Assembly (NCBI RefSeq): GCF_936916975.1
Contig: NZ_CAKZGO010000022.1
Location: 148,807 to 212,806, forward strand
Reading direction: 5' to 3'
Length of the DNA: 64,000 nt
Source: an uncultured Dongia sp.
GTDB lineage: Bacteria > Pseudomonadota > Alphaproteobacteria > Dongiales > Dongiaceae
Both the position numbers and the translations under genes were made by a program. Below are positions 8,433-15,363 of this stretch, one piece after another. The notes beneath the pieces were generated by a model that saw nothing but the letters and a program-made list of their open reading frames with translations, did not search any database and was not told the origin of the DNA. The stretch's first letter is position 1. Every line of letters begins with the position of its first letter.

Positions 8433-8536
8433 ATCACTATCAATTTATCAGATGAGAATACTCAAATCTATTCGTTTTACTGAACCTTGGAAGGGCGGCT
8501 AGCTGGTGTCGTAGCGTCTTATGAACGGTCATCGGC
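8433..8536. promoter_or_regulatory. LysR/EamA divergent promoter region
   Basis: A spacer with a strongly AT-rich core (about 8433-8480) between divergent genes. It contains TGAG-AATA-CTCA (8453-8464) and repeated ATCA/GAT steps (CTATCAATTTATCAGATG) that could be LysR half-sites. I see no unambiguous T-N11-A box, so the operator position is only suggested. Confidence 0.4.
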
Positions 8537-9454
8537 ATGACAACGTCATCCTCCACGGGAAACCGGTTTCCGGCCGCCAGCCTCGGCATCGCCATGGCGA
8601 TCATCGGCACGGTCGGCGCCTTCGCCACGGAATCGAAACTCGATCCGGTCACGATCGTGTTCTGGCGCTGTGTCTTCGGCACGCTGTTCCTGGGCGCCTG
8701 GTGTGCCTTGCGCGGCTATTTGCGCTGGCACGCTCTCTCCATCGCGAAGCTCGGGCTTGCGGCGCTCGGCGGCATCTGCATGGTGCTGAGCTGGACGGCG
8801 TTCTTCGCGGGCTTTTCGATGACATCGATCGCGACGACGACGATCGTCTATCATATCCAGCCATTCTTCGTGGTGCTCATCGGCGCGGTGATTCTCAAGG
8901 AACGCATCACCCTCGACCAGATCATGTGGATGGCGGCTGCCTTCCTTGGCGTCGTGCTGGCCTCCGGCCTCGTCCTCTCACCCGGCCCGCTCACCAGCAC
9001 CTGGGCACAGGGAATCGTCATGTCGCTGGGGGCGGCACTGCTCTATGCGATTGCGACAATTCTCGCCAAAGGCCTTGGCGATCAGCGCCCGGAACTGACC
9101 GCCCTCTGCCAGACAATCACGGGATGCATGATGCTGGCTCCGTTTGCGGATTTTGCCCAAGCTGTGCCGGCCGCATCATGGCACTGGCTGATCGGCATCG
9201 GCGTGCTCCATACGGGCATCGCCTATGTCCTCATCTATTCAGCCTATCCGCGCCTCTCAACGCCGATGATCGGCGTGCTCACCTTCATCTATCCGCTGGT
9301 TGCCATCCTCGTCGACTGGGCGATCTACGATCATCCGCTGGGCTGGGCGCAGGCAATCGGCATGGTACTCATTGCTACCGGGACATTGGCCGTCCGCCTC
9401 GGCTGGCGCTTACCATCGCGTACGGCGCCGGCGTCACGCGCCAGATGGCAATGA
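8537..9454 (+). CDS. EamA-family (DMT) transporter
   Basis: A 305-residue inner-membrane transporter of the drug/metabolite superfamily, with ten predicted helices made of two EamA repeats. The first repeat runs from ASLGIAMAIIGTVGAF to VVLASGLVLSPG and includes TTIVYHIQPFFVVLIGAVILKERIT, with the typical glutamate before the fifth helix. The second starts at WAQGIVMSLGAALLYAIATILAKG and ends with PLVAILVDWAIYDHPLGWAQAIGMVLIATG. Members export amino acids and other metabolites, and the substrate here is unknown. The start at 8537 gives MTTSSSTGN; an upstream ATG at 8521 is out of frame. The gene is divergent from, and likely controlled by, the LysR gene. Confidence 0.9.
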   Translation: MTTSSSTGNRFPAASLGIAMAIIGTVGAFATESKLDPVTIVFWRCVFGTLFLGAWCALRGYLRWHALSIAKLGLAALGGICMVLSWTAFFAGFSMTSIATTTIVYHIQPFFVVLIGAVILKERITLDQIMWMAAAFLGVVLASGLVLSPGPLTSTWAQGIVMSLGAALLYAIATILAKGLGDQRPELTALCQTITGCMMLAPFADFAQAVPAASWHWLIGIGVLHTGIAYVLIYSAYPRLSTPMIGVLTFIYPLVAILVDWAIYDHPLGWAQAIGMVLIATGTLAVRLGWRLPSRTAPASRARWQ

Positions 9455-9517
9455 GGAAACGCATGCCAGCAGAACGCTGCGGCATGTGAACCGTTCCGTT
9501 GGTGGATTGAAGGGGAG

Positions 9518-9967
9518 CTAGGCCTGGCCGCTGCCGCGCTCGGGCGGCCATGAACCGCTGCTGCCGGGCTGGTGCACCCGGTCGCTTACCTGCGCATCAA
9601 GATGGGCGATGCGTTGATAGAGCTCGAGGCTGCGCGCCATCAGTTTCTGGAAGTCCGGCGGCATCGCGCGCATGTCGTCCGTGGTGTCGCGGCCGCACAG
9701 ATGATGACCCCCTAAGCGCCGCTCCGGCGACAGGGCTTCATCCAAGGTCAGTTCCCCGGTGAGGACCGCGCGGTGCGTCAGCAGCCAGGCCAGCGCCTCG
9801 GTAAGGCGGGAGACCAATCGCATGGTTTCGACCGAACTCGCCAGCCCCTGGTCGATCGAGAGTGCCCGCGTATCCGTCTCGGCGCGGTCGCTCAGATAGC
9901 GGCGCGCATCGACCAGCAGGCCCATCGTCTCCGACATGGTGCGGTCATAAAACTCGATCGTGGCCAT
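9518..9967 (-). CDS. rcdA: DUF1465 family protein, RcdA-like proteolysis adaptor
   Basis: A 149-residue helical protein of the DUF1465 family, whose Caulobacter member RcdA is an adaptor in the CpdR/RcdA/PopA hierarchy. That hierarchy delivers CtrA and other cell-cycle proteins to ClpXP at the cell pole. Conserved segments are FYDRTMSETMGLLVDARRYLSD, LASSVETMRLVSRLTEALAWLLTHRAVLTGELT and the C-terminal LMARSLELYQRIAHLDAQV. After about residue 128 the tail is polar and looks disordered, as in RcdA. It is divergent from a small heat shock gene and close to two other alphaproteobacterial conserved genes, DUF1192 and trcR. The symbol is assigned by family; function in this organism is inferred. 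Confidence 0.72.
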   Translation of the reverse strand: MATIEFYDRTMSETMGLLVDARRYLSDRAETDTRALSIDQGLASSVETMRLVSRLTEALAWLLTHRAVLTGELTLDEALSPERRLGGHHLCGRDTTDDMRAMPPDFQKLMARSLELYQRIAHLDAQVSDRVHQPGSSGSWPPERGSGQA

Positions 9968-10116
9968 CGATCGTCTACTCCGTGACAGCGCCGGAAATCC
10001 GGGCGCCCAAAATTACCTAACACCGCACCCGCCGGAATTGCCCCCGCAATCAGAGCATGGGTGGGTCCCACCGTTAACAGACATTCCAACCAGTTAAGAA
10101 AAAGTGATGATCCGGG

Positions 10117-10145
10117 CTTGAAGGCGCGAAATGCACAACCCAGAT
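10117..10145 (+). promoter_or_regulatory. RpoH (sigma-32) type promoter of hsp20
   Basis: CTTGAAG (10117-10123) and CCCAGAT (10139-10145), separated by 15 bp, match the heat-shock consensus CTTGAAA / CCCATNT at 11 of 14 positions or better. A start of transcription near 10152-10155 would place the 5' end of the mRNA exactly at the first hairpin of the thermometer-like leader. Confidence 0.65.
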
Positions 10146-10154
10146 AGTGATTTG

Positions 10155-10247
10155 TCGGCCCGCCACAGAAAGCGGGGGCCGATTTAAACCGGGCCGATCC
10201 TGCTGGATGGCCCATTCATCTCCCATGTTGCTCGTTGGAGGATATGG
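10155..10247 (+). ncRNA. ROSE-like RNA thermometer in the hsp20 leader
   Basis: Three consecutive hairpins fill the leader. Hairpin 1 is 10155-10182 (TCGGCCC/GGGCCGA). Hairpin 2 is 10191-10213 (GGGCC, ATCC / GGAT, GGCCC). Hairpin 3 is 10223-10247: CCATGTTGCTC pairs with GAGGATATGG around a GTTG loop, with G10230 bulged, so the strand UUGCU masks the Shine-Dalgarno GGAGG. That UUGCU/bulged-G architecture is the signature of ROSE elements that block translation of small heat shock genes at low temperature in Alphaproteobacteria. Family membership is inferred from structure and context. Confidence 0.72.
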
Positions 10248-10249
10248 CT

Positions 10250-10708
10250 ATGCGTACGTTTGACCTCACCCCCCTTTTCCGTTCCTCGGTCGGCTATGAC
10301 CGTCTGTCGCGCCTGATGGATTCAGCGTCCCGCGTCGACGAAGCCCAGCTGGCCTACCCGCCCTATAACATCGAGCAGGCGAGTGAAGATTCCTATCGCA
10401 TCACGATGGCGGTGGCCGGTTTCACCGACGCCGAAATCACCATCACCGCGCAGGAAAACCAGCTCGTCGTCACCGGCAAGCCCGCCAAGGATGAGCAGCC
10501 CAAGAGCTATCTCCACCGCGGCATTGCCGGTCGCGCGTTCGAGCGTCGTTTTGAGCTTGCGGATCATATCCGCGTGACCGGCGCCAGCCTCGCCAACGGT
10601 CTCTTGAGCATCGATCTCAAGCGCGAAGTGCCGGAAGCGATGAAGCCGCGCACCATCGCGATCAACGGCGCGACGTCGCCGCAGGTGCTGGAGAGCAAGG
10701 CCGCCTAA
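10250..10708 (+). CDS. ibpA: Small heat shock protein, IbpA-type Hsp20
   Basis: An ATP-independent holdase of 152 residues that keeps unfolding proteins refoldable by DnaK/ClpB. The N-terminus MRTFDLTPLFRSSVGYDRL closely parallels E. coli IbpA, and the alpha-crystallin domain spans about residues 33-130 (PPYNIEQASEDSYRITMAVAGF ... LHRGIAGRAFERRFELAD ... LANGLLSIDLKREVPE). The C-terminal motif is RTIAI (I-x-I). I start at ATG 10250, eight bases after GGAGG; ATG 10244 is too close to that site. Heat-shock promoter and ROSE-like leader lie upstream and a terminator downstream, so it is a monocistronic, temperature-controlled gene. Confidence 0.93.
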   Translation: MRTFDLTPLFRSSVGYDRLSRLMDSASRVDEAQLAYPPYNIEQASEDSYRITMAVAGFTDAEITITAQENQLVVTGKPAKDEQPKSYLHRGIAGRAFERRFELADHIRVTGASLANGLLSIDLKREVPEAMKPRTIAINGATSPQVLESKAA

Positions 10709-10750
10709 ACGAAGGCCAAGCCTGAAATAAAAGGCCAGGCCTGAAATAGC

Positions 10751-10794
10751 GGAGGGCCGCTAACCGGTTTCCCGGTTGCGGCCCTCTCAATTTT
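10751..10794 (+). terminator. Rho-independent terminator of hsp20
   Basis: GAGGGCCGC (10752-10760) pairs with GCGGCCCTC (10778-10786). An inner stem ACCGG/CCGGT extends it, and TCAATTTT follows. Confidence 0.75.
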
Positions 10795-10799
10795 GTAAA

Positions 10800-11011
10800 G
10801 CCTCAGACCTGTCTAACTTGTCGCAGCCGAAAGTTAGGAGCGGGGCGTTCACCCGTCAAGCTAGATTCGCTTGGGCGAAGTGGTGCGCGCGCATTCGTGA
10901 TGCAATCCCCTAAACCTGATCGATTGCGTCGTGATTAAGCAGCGTGGAATTCGTTTGTGCAGAAACAAATCCGCCGGCCAATCAGGCCGGCGGCAAGTTA
11001 GACAGGGAGGC
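10800..11011. ncRNA. Candidate structured RNA or MITE-like element closed by a 22-bp stem
   Basis: The outer arms are GCCTC-aga-CCTGTCTAACTTGTCGC (10800-10824) and its complement ending ACAGG-GAGGC (10990-11011). That gives 5 + 17 pairs with one G-T wobble and a 3-base bulge; the central 13 bp are a perfect inverted repeat. Inside lie smaller stems: CGGG/CCCG near 10840, TTCGC/GCGAA, GCAATC/GATTGC, TTTGT/ACAAA (10954-10969) and CCGCCGGCC/GGCCGGCGG (10971-10993). I find no coding frame and no match to 6S, tmRNA, RNase P or SRP RNA motifs. Either a structured non-coding RNA or a miniature inverted-repeat element would look like this. No target-site duplication is evident. Strand is undetermined. 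Confidence 0.45.
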
Positions 11012-11017
11012 ATGAAA

Positions 11018-11059
11018 CTGGATCGGAGAGATCCAGGAGAGGAAGGACAAGTCCTTCCT
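11018..11059 (+). other. Two adjacent hairpins with purine-rich loops
   Basis: CTGGATC-GGAGA-GATCCAG (11018-11036) and AGGAAGG-ACAAGT-CCTTCCT (11040-11059) are perfect 7-bp stems directly after the 22-bp stem element. The first exposes GGA in its loop, the shape bound by CsrA/RsmA proteins. No T-run follows, so they are poor terminators. The rest of the spacer up to DUF1192 (11060-11153) is AT-rich and shows nothing else recognisable. Confidence 0.4.
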
Positions 11060-11153
11060 GACTGCCAAAATAGGCCCCGCGCGTGAACAAACGGTTAACA
11101 TCACAGATTATTTTATTGCGTTTTCAAATAAGCCTATTTTCCTGAACATCCAT

Positions 11154-11336
11154 TCAACTTTTGAACAGGCTTTCAGCCGCGGAGAGATGTTTCTTCTTCT
11201 TCGCGATGTCCGCTTCGACCCGGGCGATCTCCTCCCGCAGCTGGGCGATGTAGGCCTGCAGATCCTCCACACCCAGCGGGTCCAGATTGCGCAGCTTCGG
11301 CTTCTTGGTGATGGGGTCGAGATCATCCGTGTCCAT
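11154..11336 (-). CDS. DUF1192 family protein
   Basis: A 60-residue protein beginning MDTDDLDPITKKPKLRNLDPLGVEDLQAYIAQLREEIARVEADIAKKK. The N-terminal L-D-P-L-G-V-E-D-L motif followed by a single coiled coil is the hallmark of DUF1192, a short alphaproteobacterial family without a known role. The ATG at 11336 gives the family's usual length; the frame runs on upstream as an overlap of the quinone oxidoreductase gene and is not coding there. It is divergent from that gene. The coiled coil suggests oligomerisation, and nothing further can be said from sequence. Confidence 0.82.
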   Translation of the reverse strand: MDTDDLDPITKKPKLRNLDPLGVEDLQAYIAQLREEIARVEADIAKKKKHLSAAESLFKS

Positions 11337-11438
11337 GGCGTGGTCTTTCGCTGTTCCTGGAGAAGAGTTTAGACGCGGGCCTTGCCAATTGCCATGGCGG
11401 GCGGCTAGGGGAGTGTGACCCATCACGAAGGATCCGCC

Positions 11439-12434
11439 ATGACCTTGCCAAACGAGATGACCGCGATCGAGATCAGCAGCTTCGGTGGCCCCGAGGTGCT
11501 GCGCCCGGCGAAACGTCCGCTGCCGCAATTGGCGGCCGACGAGGTCTTGATCAAGGTGGCGGCCGCCGGCATCAACCGGCCGGACATCCTGCAGCGCACG
11601 GGCGGCTATGCGCCGCCGCCGGGGGCGTCCGATCTGCCGGGCCTTGAGGTCGCCGGCGAGATCGTCGCGGTGGCGCCGGGTGTCAGCAGCTGGCAAATCG
11701 GCGACAAGGTCGCGGCCTTGGTCGCAGGCGGTGGCTATGCGGAATATTGCGCAGCACCAGCGCCGCAATGCTTGGCCATCCCCAAAGGCTTCGACATGAT
11801 CCATGCGGCGGCATTGCCGGAGACGTTCTTCACGGTGTGGACGAATGTGTTCGAACGTGGGGGCCTGAAAGCCGGCGAGACGTTCCTGGTGCATGGTGGG
11901 TCAAGCGGCATCGGCACCACGGCCATTCAGCTCGCGCACCAATTCGGCGCCAAGGTGATCACGACCGTCGGCAGCGACGAGAAGGCGGCGTCGTGCCGGC
12001 AACTCGGCGCCGATGTCGCGATCAATTATCGGAAGTCGGATTTCGTCACCGACGTGATGCTGGCCACCAACAAGAAGGGCGTCGACCTCATCCTCGACAT
12101 GGTGGGTGGCGATTACATCAACCGCAATCTCACCTGCCTCGGCATGGATGGCAGGCTGGTGATGATCGCCTTCCTGCAAGGCGCTAAGGCCGAGGTCAAT
12201 TTTGCGCAGGTGATGGTGAAGCGCCAGACCATCACCGGGTCCACTTTGCGGCCCCGCTCGGTGGCGCAAAAGGCCAGCATCGCCGCGGCCTTGAAGGCGC
12301 AGGTCTGGCCGCTGCTGGACGCCGGCAAGGTGAAGCCGCAGATCTATAAAACCTTCCCGCTGGCGGAAGCGTCGGAAGGGCACCGATTGATGGAATCCAG
12401 TGCCCATACCGGCAAGATCGTGTTGACGCTTTAG
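11439..12434 (+). CDS. NAD(P)H-quinone oxidoreductase, PIG3/QOR family
   Basis: A 331-residue zinc-independent medium-chain dehydrogenase/reductase. The GroES-like catalytic fold is at the N-terminus (LIKVAAAGINRPDILQRTGGYAPPPGASDLPGLEVAGEI), and the Rossmann NADPH site is FLVHGGSSGIGTTAIQLAHQFGAKVITTVGSDEK (A-x-x-G-x-x-G type). The G-Y-P-P-P-x-G-A-S motif is typical of the PIG3/TP53I3-like quinone reductases. It probably reduces o-quinones by one electron using NADPH. ATG 11439 is preceded by GAAGGA with 6-base spacing; an in-frame GTG 24 bp earlier is rejected. It is divergent from DUF1192. Confidence 0.9.
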   Translation: MTLPNEMTAIEISSFGGPEVLRPAKRPLPQLAADEVLIKVAAAGINRPDILQRTGGYAPPPGASDLPGLEVAGEIVAVAPGVSSWQIGDKVAALVAGGGYAEYCAAPAPQCLAIPKGFDMIHAAALPETFFTVWTNVFERGGLKAGETFLVHGGSSGIGTTAIQLAHQFGAKVITTVGSDEKAASCRQLGADVAINYRKSDFVTDVMLATNKKGVDLILDMVGGDYINRNLTCLGMDGRLVMIAFLQGAKAEVNFAQVMVKRQTITGSTLRPRSVAQKASIAAALKAQVWPLLDAGKVKPQIYKTFPLAEASEGHRLMESSAHTGKIVLTL

Positions 12435-12577
12435 GGCCTTATTTCAATTATTTAGCCGAAAAACGGTACCACCGCCAAAAGATTGCCCTTGGCAGTTTCG
12501 GGGGTGAATGCTATTTGCCTCTGTGAAGAGCCGTGTTCGGCGCCCCGTCTTGGCGCCCCGGCCGTTTTTCCAACATT

Positions 12578-12620
12578 GGTCAAGTCGTTGCTTGACCGCC
12601 CGACGGGGTTGCCGCCCCGT
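12578..12620 (+). other. Tandem hairpins in the trcR leader
   Basis: GGTCAAG-TCGTTG-CTTGACC (12578-12597) and ACGGGG-TTGCCG-CCCCGT (12603-12620) are perfect stems with 6-base loops, ending about 10 bases before the trcR Shine-Dalgarno sequence (GAGGAG). A GGCGCCCCG direct repeat and a T5 run lie just upstream (12538-12569), possibly a terminator for the preceding gene. A leader control of trcR is possible but unproven. Confidence 0.4.
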
Positions 12621-12638
12621 TGGCGAAGAGGAGTAGTC

Positions 12639-13292
12639 ATGACCCAGATCCTGATGCCCAAAGCCACCGCCGTTTGGCTGATCGACAACACCGCGCTCTC
12701 CTTCGAGCAGATCGGCGCCTTCACCAATCTCCACCCGCTGGAAGTGCAGGGCATCGCCGATGGTGAGGTCGCGGTCGGCATCGTGGGCCAGGACCCGATC
12801 GGCAACGGCCAGTTGACCGCCGAAGAGATCAAGCGCTGCGAGGACGATGTCAGCGCCAATCTCAAGATGGCGAAGTCCGACATCCCGCAGCCCCTCACCC
12901 GCACCAAGGGCCCGCGCTACACGCCGGTCTCGAAGCGCCAGGATAAGCCGGATGCCGTGGCCTGGCTCATCCGCCATCACCCGGAACTCTCGGACGCGCA
13001 GGTCTCGCGCCTCATCGGCACGACCAAGCAGACCATCGCCGCCATCCGCGACCGCAGCCATTGGAACGCCGCCAACCTGCGCCCGCGCGATCCCGTCCTG
13101 CTGGGTCTGTGCACCCAGACCGATCTCAACGCCTCGATCCTCAAGGCCCGCAAGGCCGCCGGCAAGCCCGCGACCCTCGATCCGCTGCCCGGCCACGAAC
13201 TGCCGGAAGAGCATCACGAGCATCACGACGAAAGCCAAAACCCCAATTCACGCTGGGGCGATCTCTCGGCGCTGTTCCCGACCAAGGGATAA
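12639..13292 (+). CDS. trcR: DUF1013 family cell-cycle transcriptional regulator TrcR
   Basis: A 217-residue cytoplasmic protein conserved across Alphaproteobacteria (DUF1013), annotated in the family as the cell-cycle regulator TrcR. The central conserved block is KRQDKPDAVAWLIRHHPELSDAQVSRLIGTTKQTIAAIRDRSHWN, which contains a clear helix-turn-helix (DAQVSRLIGTTKQTIAAIR). The N-terminal AVWLIDNTALSFEQIGAFTNLHPLEVQGIADGEVA looks like a second helix-turn-helix. A His-rich stretch (EEHHEHHDE) near the C-terminus is unusual and could bind metal. ATG 12639 follows GAGGAG. A strong terminator ends the unit. Targets are unknown. Confidence 0.82.
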   Translation: MTQILMPKATAVWLIDNTALSFEQIGAFTNLHPLEVQGIADGEVAVGIVGQDPIGNGQLTAEEIKRCEDDVSANLKMAKSDIPQPLTRTKGPRYTPVSKRQDKPDAVAWLIRHHPELSDAQVSRLIGTTKQTIAAIRDRSHWNAANLRPRDPVLLGLCTQTDLNASILKARKAAGKPATLDPLPGHELPEEHHEHHDESQNPNSRWGDLSALFPTKG

Positions 13293-13305
13293 GTCGCCAT
13301 CGAAC

Positions 13306-13341
13306 AAAAGGCCGCTGCCTGAAAGGGCAGCGGCCTTTTTT
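13306..13341 (+). terminator. Rho-independent terminator of trcR
   Basis: AAGGCCGCTGCC (13308-13319) pairs with GGCAGCGGCCTT (13326-13337) around a 6-base loop and is followed by T6. The upstream A-run makes it usable in both directions. Confidence 0.85.
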
Positions 13342-13362
13342 CGTTAAGGACGACGCGCCGCC

Positions 13363-13995
13363 CTATCTCGGGCGGCGGACGGCGCGGACCTTGCCGCTCT
13401 TGCCGCCGCCGCAGAAGAACCGATCGGCGCCGTCGGATTCGAGGCCGGAGACGCCGATACCGGCGGGGAGATCGAGAGTCTCGAGGGCTTCGCCCGTGCG
13501 CGGATCGACGCGCCGCAGATCGCTCTCATCGCCTTCCCAGGTGCCGTGCCAGAGTTCGCCGTCGACCCAGGTGACACCGGTGACGAAGCGGCTGCTTTCG
13601 ATGGTGCGCAGGATGGTGCCGGTTTCGGGATCGATCTGGTGGATCTTCCGATCGCGATATTGCCCGACCCAGAGCGTGCCCTCGCCCCAGGCGAGGCCCG
13701 AGTCACCACCACCGCCCGGTGCCGGGATCGTGGTGATCACATCGCCGCTCTTCGGATCGATCTTCTGAATGCGGCTTTCGGCGATCTGATAGAGGTGGCG
13801 GCCATCGAAGGCCGTGCCGGCATGTGCCGCGACATCGATCGAGCGCTGCGTCTGGCCATCTGCCGGATCGAAGGCGTTGAGCTTGTCACCCGTGGCAACC
13901 CAGACATACCGCCCGTCGAAGGTGACGCCGTGCACGTGCTCGGCACCTGGAAAGGGGCCGTATTCGCGGATAATCTTCGCTGCCGATTGTTTCAT
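13363..13995 (-). CDS. Beta-propeller protein (Vgb/glutamine cyclotransferase-like)
   Basis: A 210-residue cytoplasmic beta-propeller without a signal peptide. It has five repeated blades with the pattern G-x-x-x-D-G-x-x-[LV]-W-x-[AG] ... I-D-P-x-T-G: VTFDGRYVWVATGDKLNAFDPADGQ, TAFDGRHLYQIAESRIQKIDPKSGD, LAWGEGTLWVGQYRDRKIHQIDPETGT, VTWVDGELWHGTWEGDESDLRRVDPRTGE, and a final partial blade. Such folds occur in streptogramin lyase (Vgb) and in glutaminyl cyclases; catalytic residues of either are not evident. It lies 36 bp downstream of the HTH regulator on the same strand, so an effector-binding or hydrolase role linked to that regulator is likely but unproven. Confidence 0.72.
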   Translation of the reverse strand: MKQSAAKIIREYGPFPGAEHVHGVTFDGRYVWVATGDKLNAFDPADGQTQRSIDVAAHAGTAFDGRHLYQIAESRIQKIDPKSGDVITTIPAPGGGGDSGLAWGEGTLWVGQYRDRKIHQIDPETGTILRTIESSRFVTGVTWVDGELWHGTWEGDESDLRRVDPRTGEALETLDLPAGIGVSGLESDGADRFFCGGGKSGKVRAVRRPR

Positions 13996-14031
13996 CTCTG
14001 CACCCTGCTCGATTGTTGTCCTGAAACGATC

Positions 14032-15252
14032 CTAGCCAATGAGGTCGGGGGCCGGGAGTAACAAGGTTGTCGTGAACCCGGGCAGCGGCGGGGTCGTCCA
14101 GCGCCGCGCCCGGCCGTGGCCGAACGACTGCACCTTCCCGGTGGCCGCCAGCGCATCGAGTGCCCGCTGCACGCTGCGCTGGCTGGTGCGAAGCGCCAAT
14201 GCCAGTGCCGAGCTCGACCATGACTCGCCGTCGGCGAGGAAAGCCAGCACCGCGGCATGCCGCTCTTCGACCGGCCGTGCCAGGATCACGACATCGCGGG
14301 CGCGGGGCGGTACCAGCGCAAAGCCGTCCTTGGTCGCGCTCACCTCGGCCAGTTTCCCGATCATCCGCCGGAGCCGGCCGATTTCGACCCGCAGCCGGGC
14401 ACGATGCGAGTCATCGGCGTGTTTGGCACCGAATGCCTTCGCCACCAGCGCATCGCGCGAGACATCACCGGGCCATGCCTCGCCCAGGGCACGGGCAAGG
14501 GCGAACAGCACCGGCCGGGTGGCCAGCGAGACGCTTGCGCGCGCATCCCGCACGACATGACGGCAGGCATCGATGATAAAGGCGTTCGATGCCAGCAAGG
14601 CCTCGACCTCGCTGAGCAGGAGCGGGTGCTCGACACCGCGAGCGATCAGCCGTGCCGCGGGCGTGCGGAGGAGATTGAATGCGCTGGCGACCTCCGCCGT
14701 CAGAGCGGGAATGCCGGCCTGGCGCGCGGCATGGTGGGCGCGGGTGAGTGCCGTGCGCGCTTGTCTTGTCCGGAGGCGGCGCAACGCAATCCCGGCGACC
14801 ATCAATTCATGGGCGGCCCGCAAGGCGGGCGGGAAGGGGGCCGGGTCGAGGTCTGCCAGCGCAGCTTCAGCCGCTTCGAGCTCGCCAATCAGCAGATGCC
14901 GCCTGACCCCGAGGTAGCGGGCATGCGCGGCATTGGCCAGATCGCCATGTTGCTCGAGTATCGTCCGCGCAGCATGCAGCGCCTTGGTCGGCCAGGCCAG
15001 ATCGCGCGAGGCGAGGGCGATTTCGGCTTCAGCCACGACGCAGCGTGCGCGGGCCACGGGCTCTTTCGGGCCGAAGGCACGCGCCGCCTTCCGCAGCAGC
15101 GCCTTTGCCCGAACGAAATCGCCGAGCTGTGCCATCGCGATGCCGCGGAGAGCCAGCGCCGACGCGTCGTCGCGCAGAGCCACCCGATTGAGGGCACCCA
15201 GCGGGTCACCCGCCGCCAGCGCCCGACCAGCCGCCGTGATCAGCGAGTCCAT
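14032..15252 (-). CDS. Helix-turn-helix regulator with helical-repeat N-terminus
   Basis: A 406-residue protein. Residues 1-200 are alanine-rich helical pairs resembling TPRs (AAGRALAAGDPLGALNRVALRDDASALALRGIAMAQLGDFVRAKALLRKAARAFG). A middle region around FGAKHADDSHRARLRVEIGRLRRMIGKLAEVSATKDGFALVP resembles the winged-helix domain of SARP/OmpR-type regulators. The C-terminus has a winged helix (AVLAFLADGESWSSSALALALRTSQRSVQRALDALAATGKVQSFG). It is probably a transcription factor; regulators with this layout often precede a beta-propeller gene. The start at ATG 15252 is chosen from the divergent promoter; the frame continues upstream through a neighbouring gene as antisense. Confidence 0.72.
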   Translation of the reverse strand: MDSLITAAGRALAAGDPLGALNRVALRDDASALALRGIAMAQLGDFVRAKALLRKAARAFGPKEPVARARCVVAEAEIALASRDLAWPTKALHAARTILEQHGDLANAAHARYLGVRRHLLIGELEAAEAALADLDPAPFPPALRAAHELMVAGIALRRLRTRQARTALTRAHHAARQAGIPALTAEVASAFNLLRTPAARLIARGVEHPLLLSEVEALLASNAFIIDACRHVVRDARASVSLATRPVLFALARALGEAWPGDVSRDALVAKAFGAKHADDSHRARLRVEIGRLRRMIGKLAEVSATKDGFALVPPRARDVVILARPVEERHAAVLAFLADGESWSSSALALALRTSQRSVQRALDALAATGKVQSFGHGRARRWTTPPLPGFTTTLLLPAPDLIG

Positions 15253-15363
15253 CGCAATCCCGCCACACTTGTCACTCCCACCCTGGGAAGCACGACGCCA
15301 ATCTATCGCACGACCACCGACAAGCCTAGCCAACACGGGGTCGACAACACGAGGAGTGTAGCC

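Noticed and set aside
10223..10246. ATG 10244 as the hsp20 start
   Set aside because: It lies two bases after GGAGG, inside the thermometer stem; ATG 10250 has proper spacing and matches IbpA.
11012..11086. A 24-codon frame (MKLDRRDPGEEG...) after the stem element
   Set aside because: GGGAGG is only one base from the ATG and the frame runs through both hairpins; there is no sign of coding selection.
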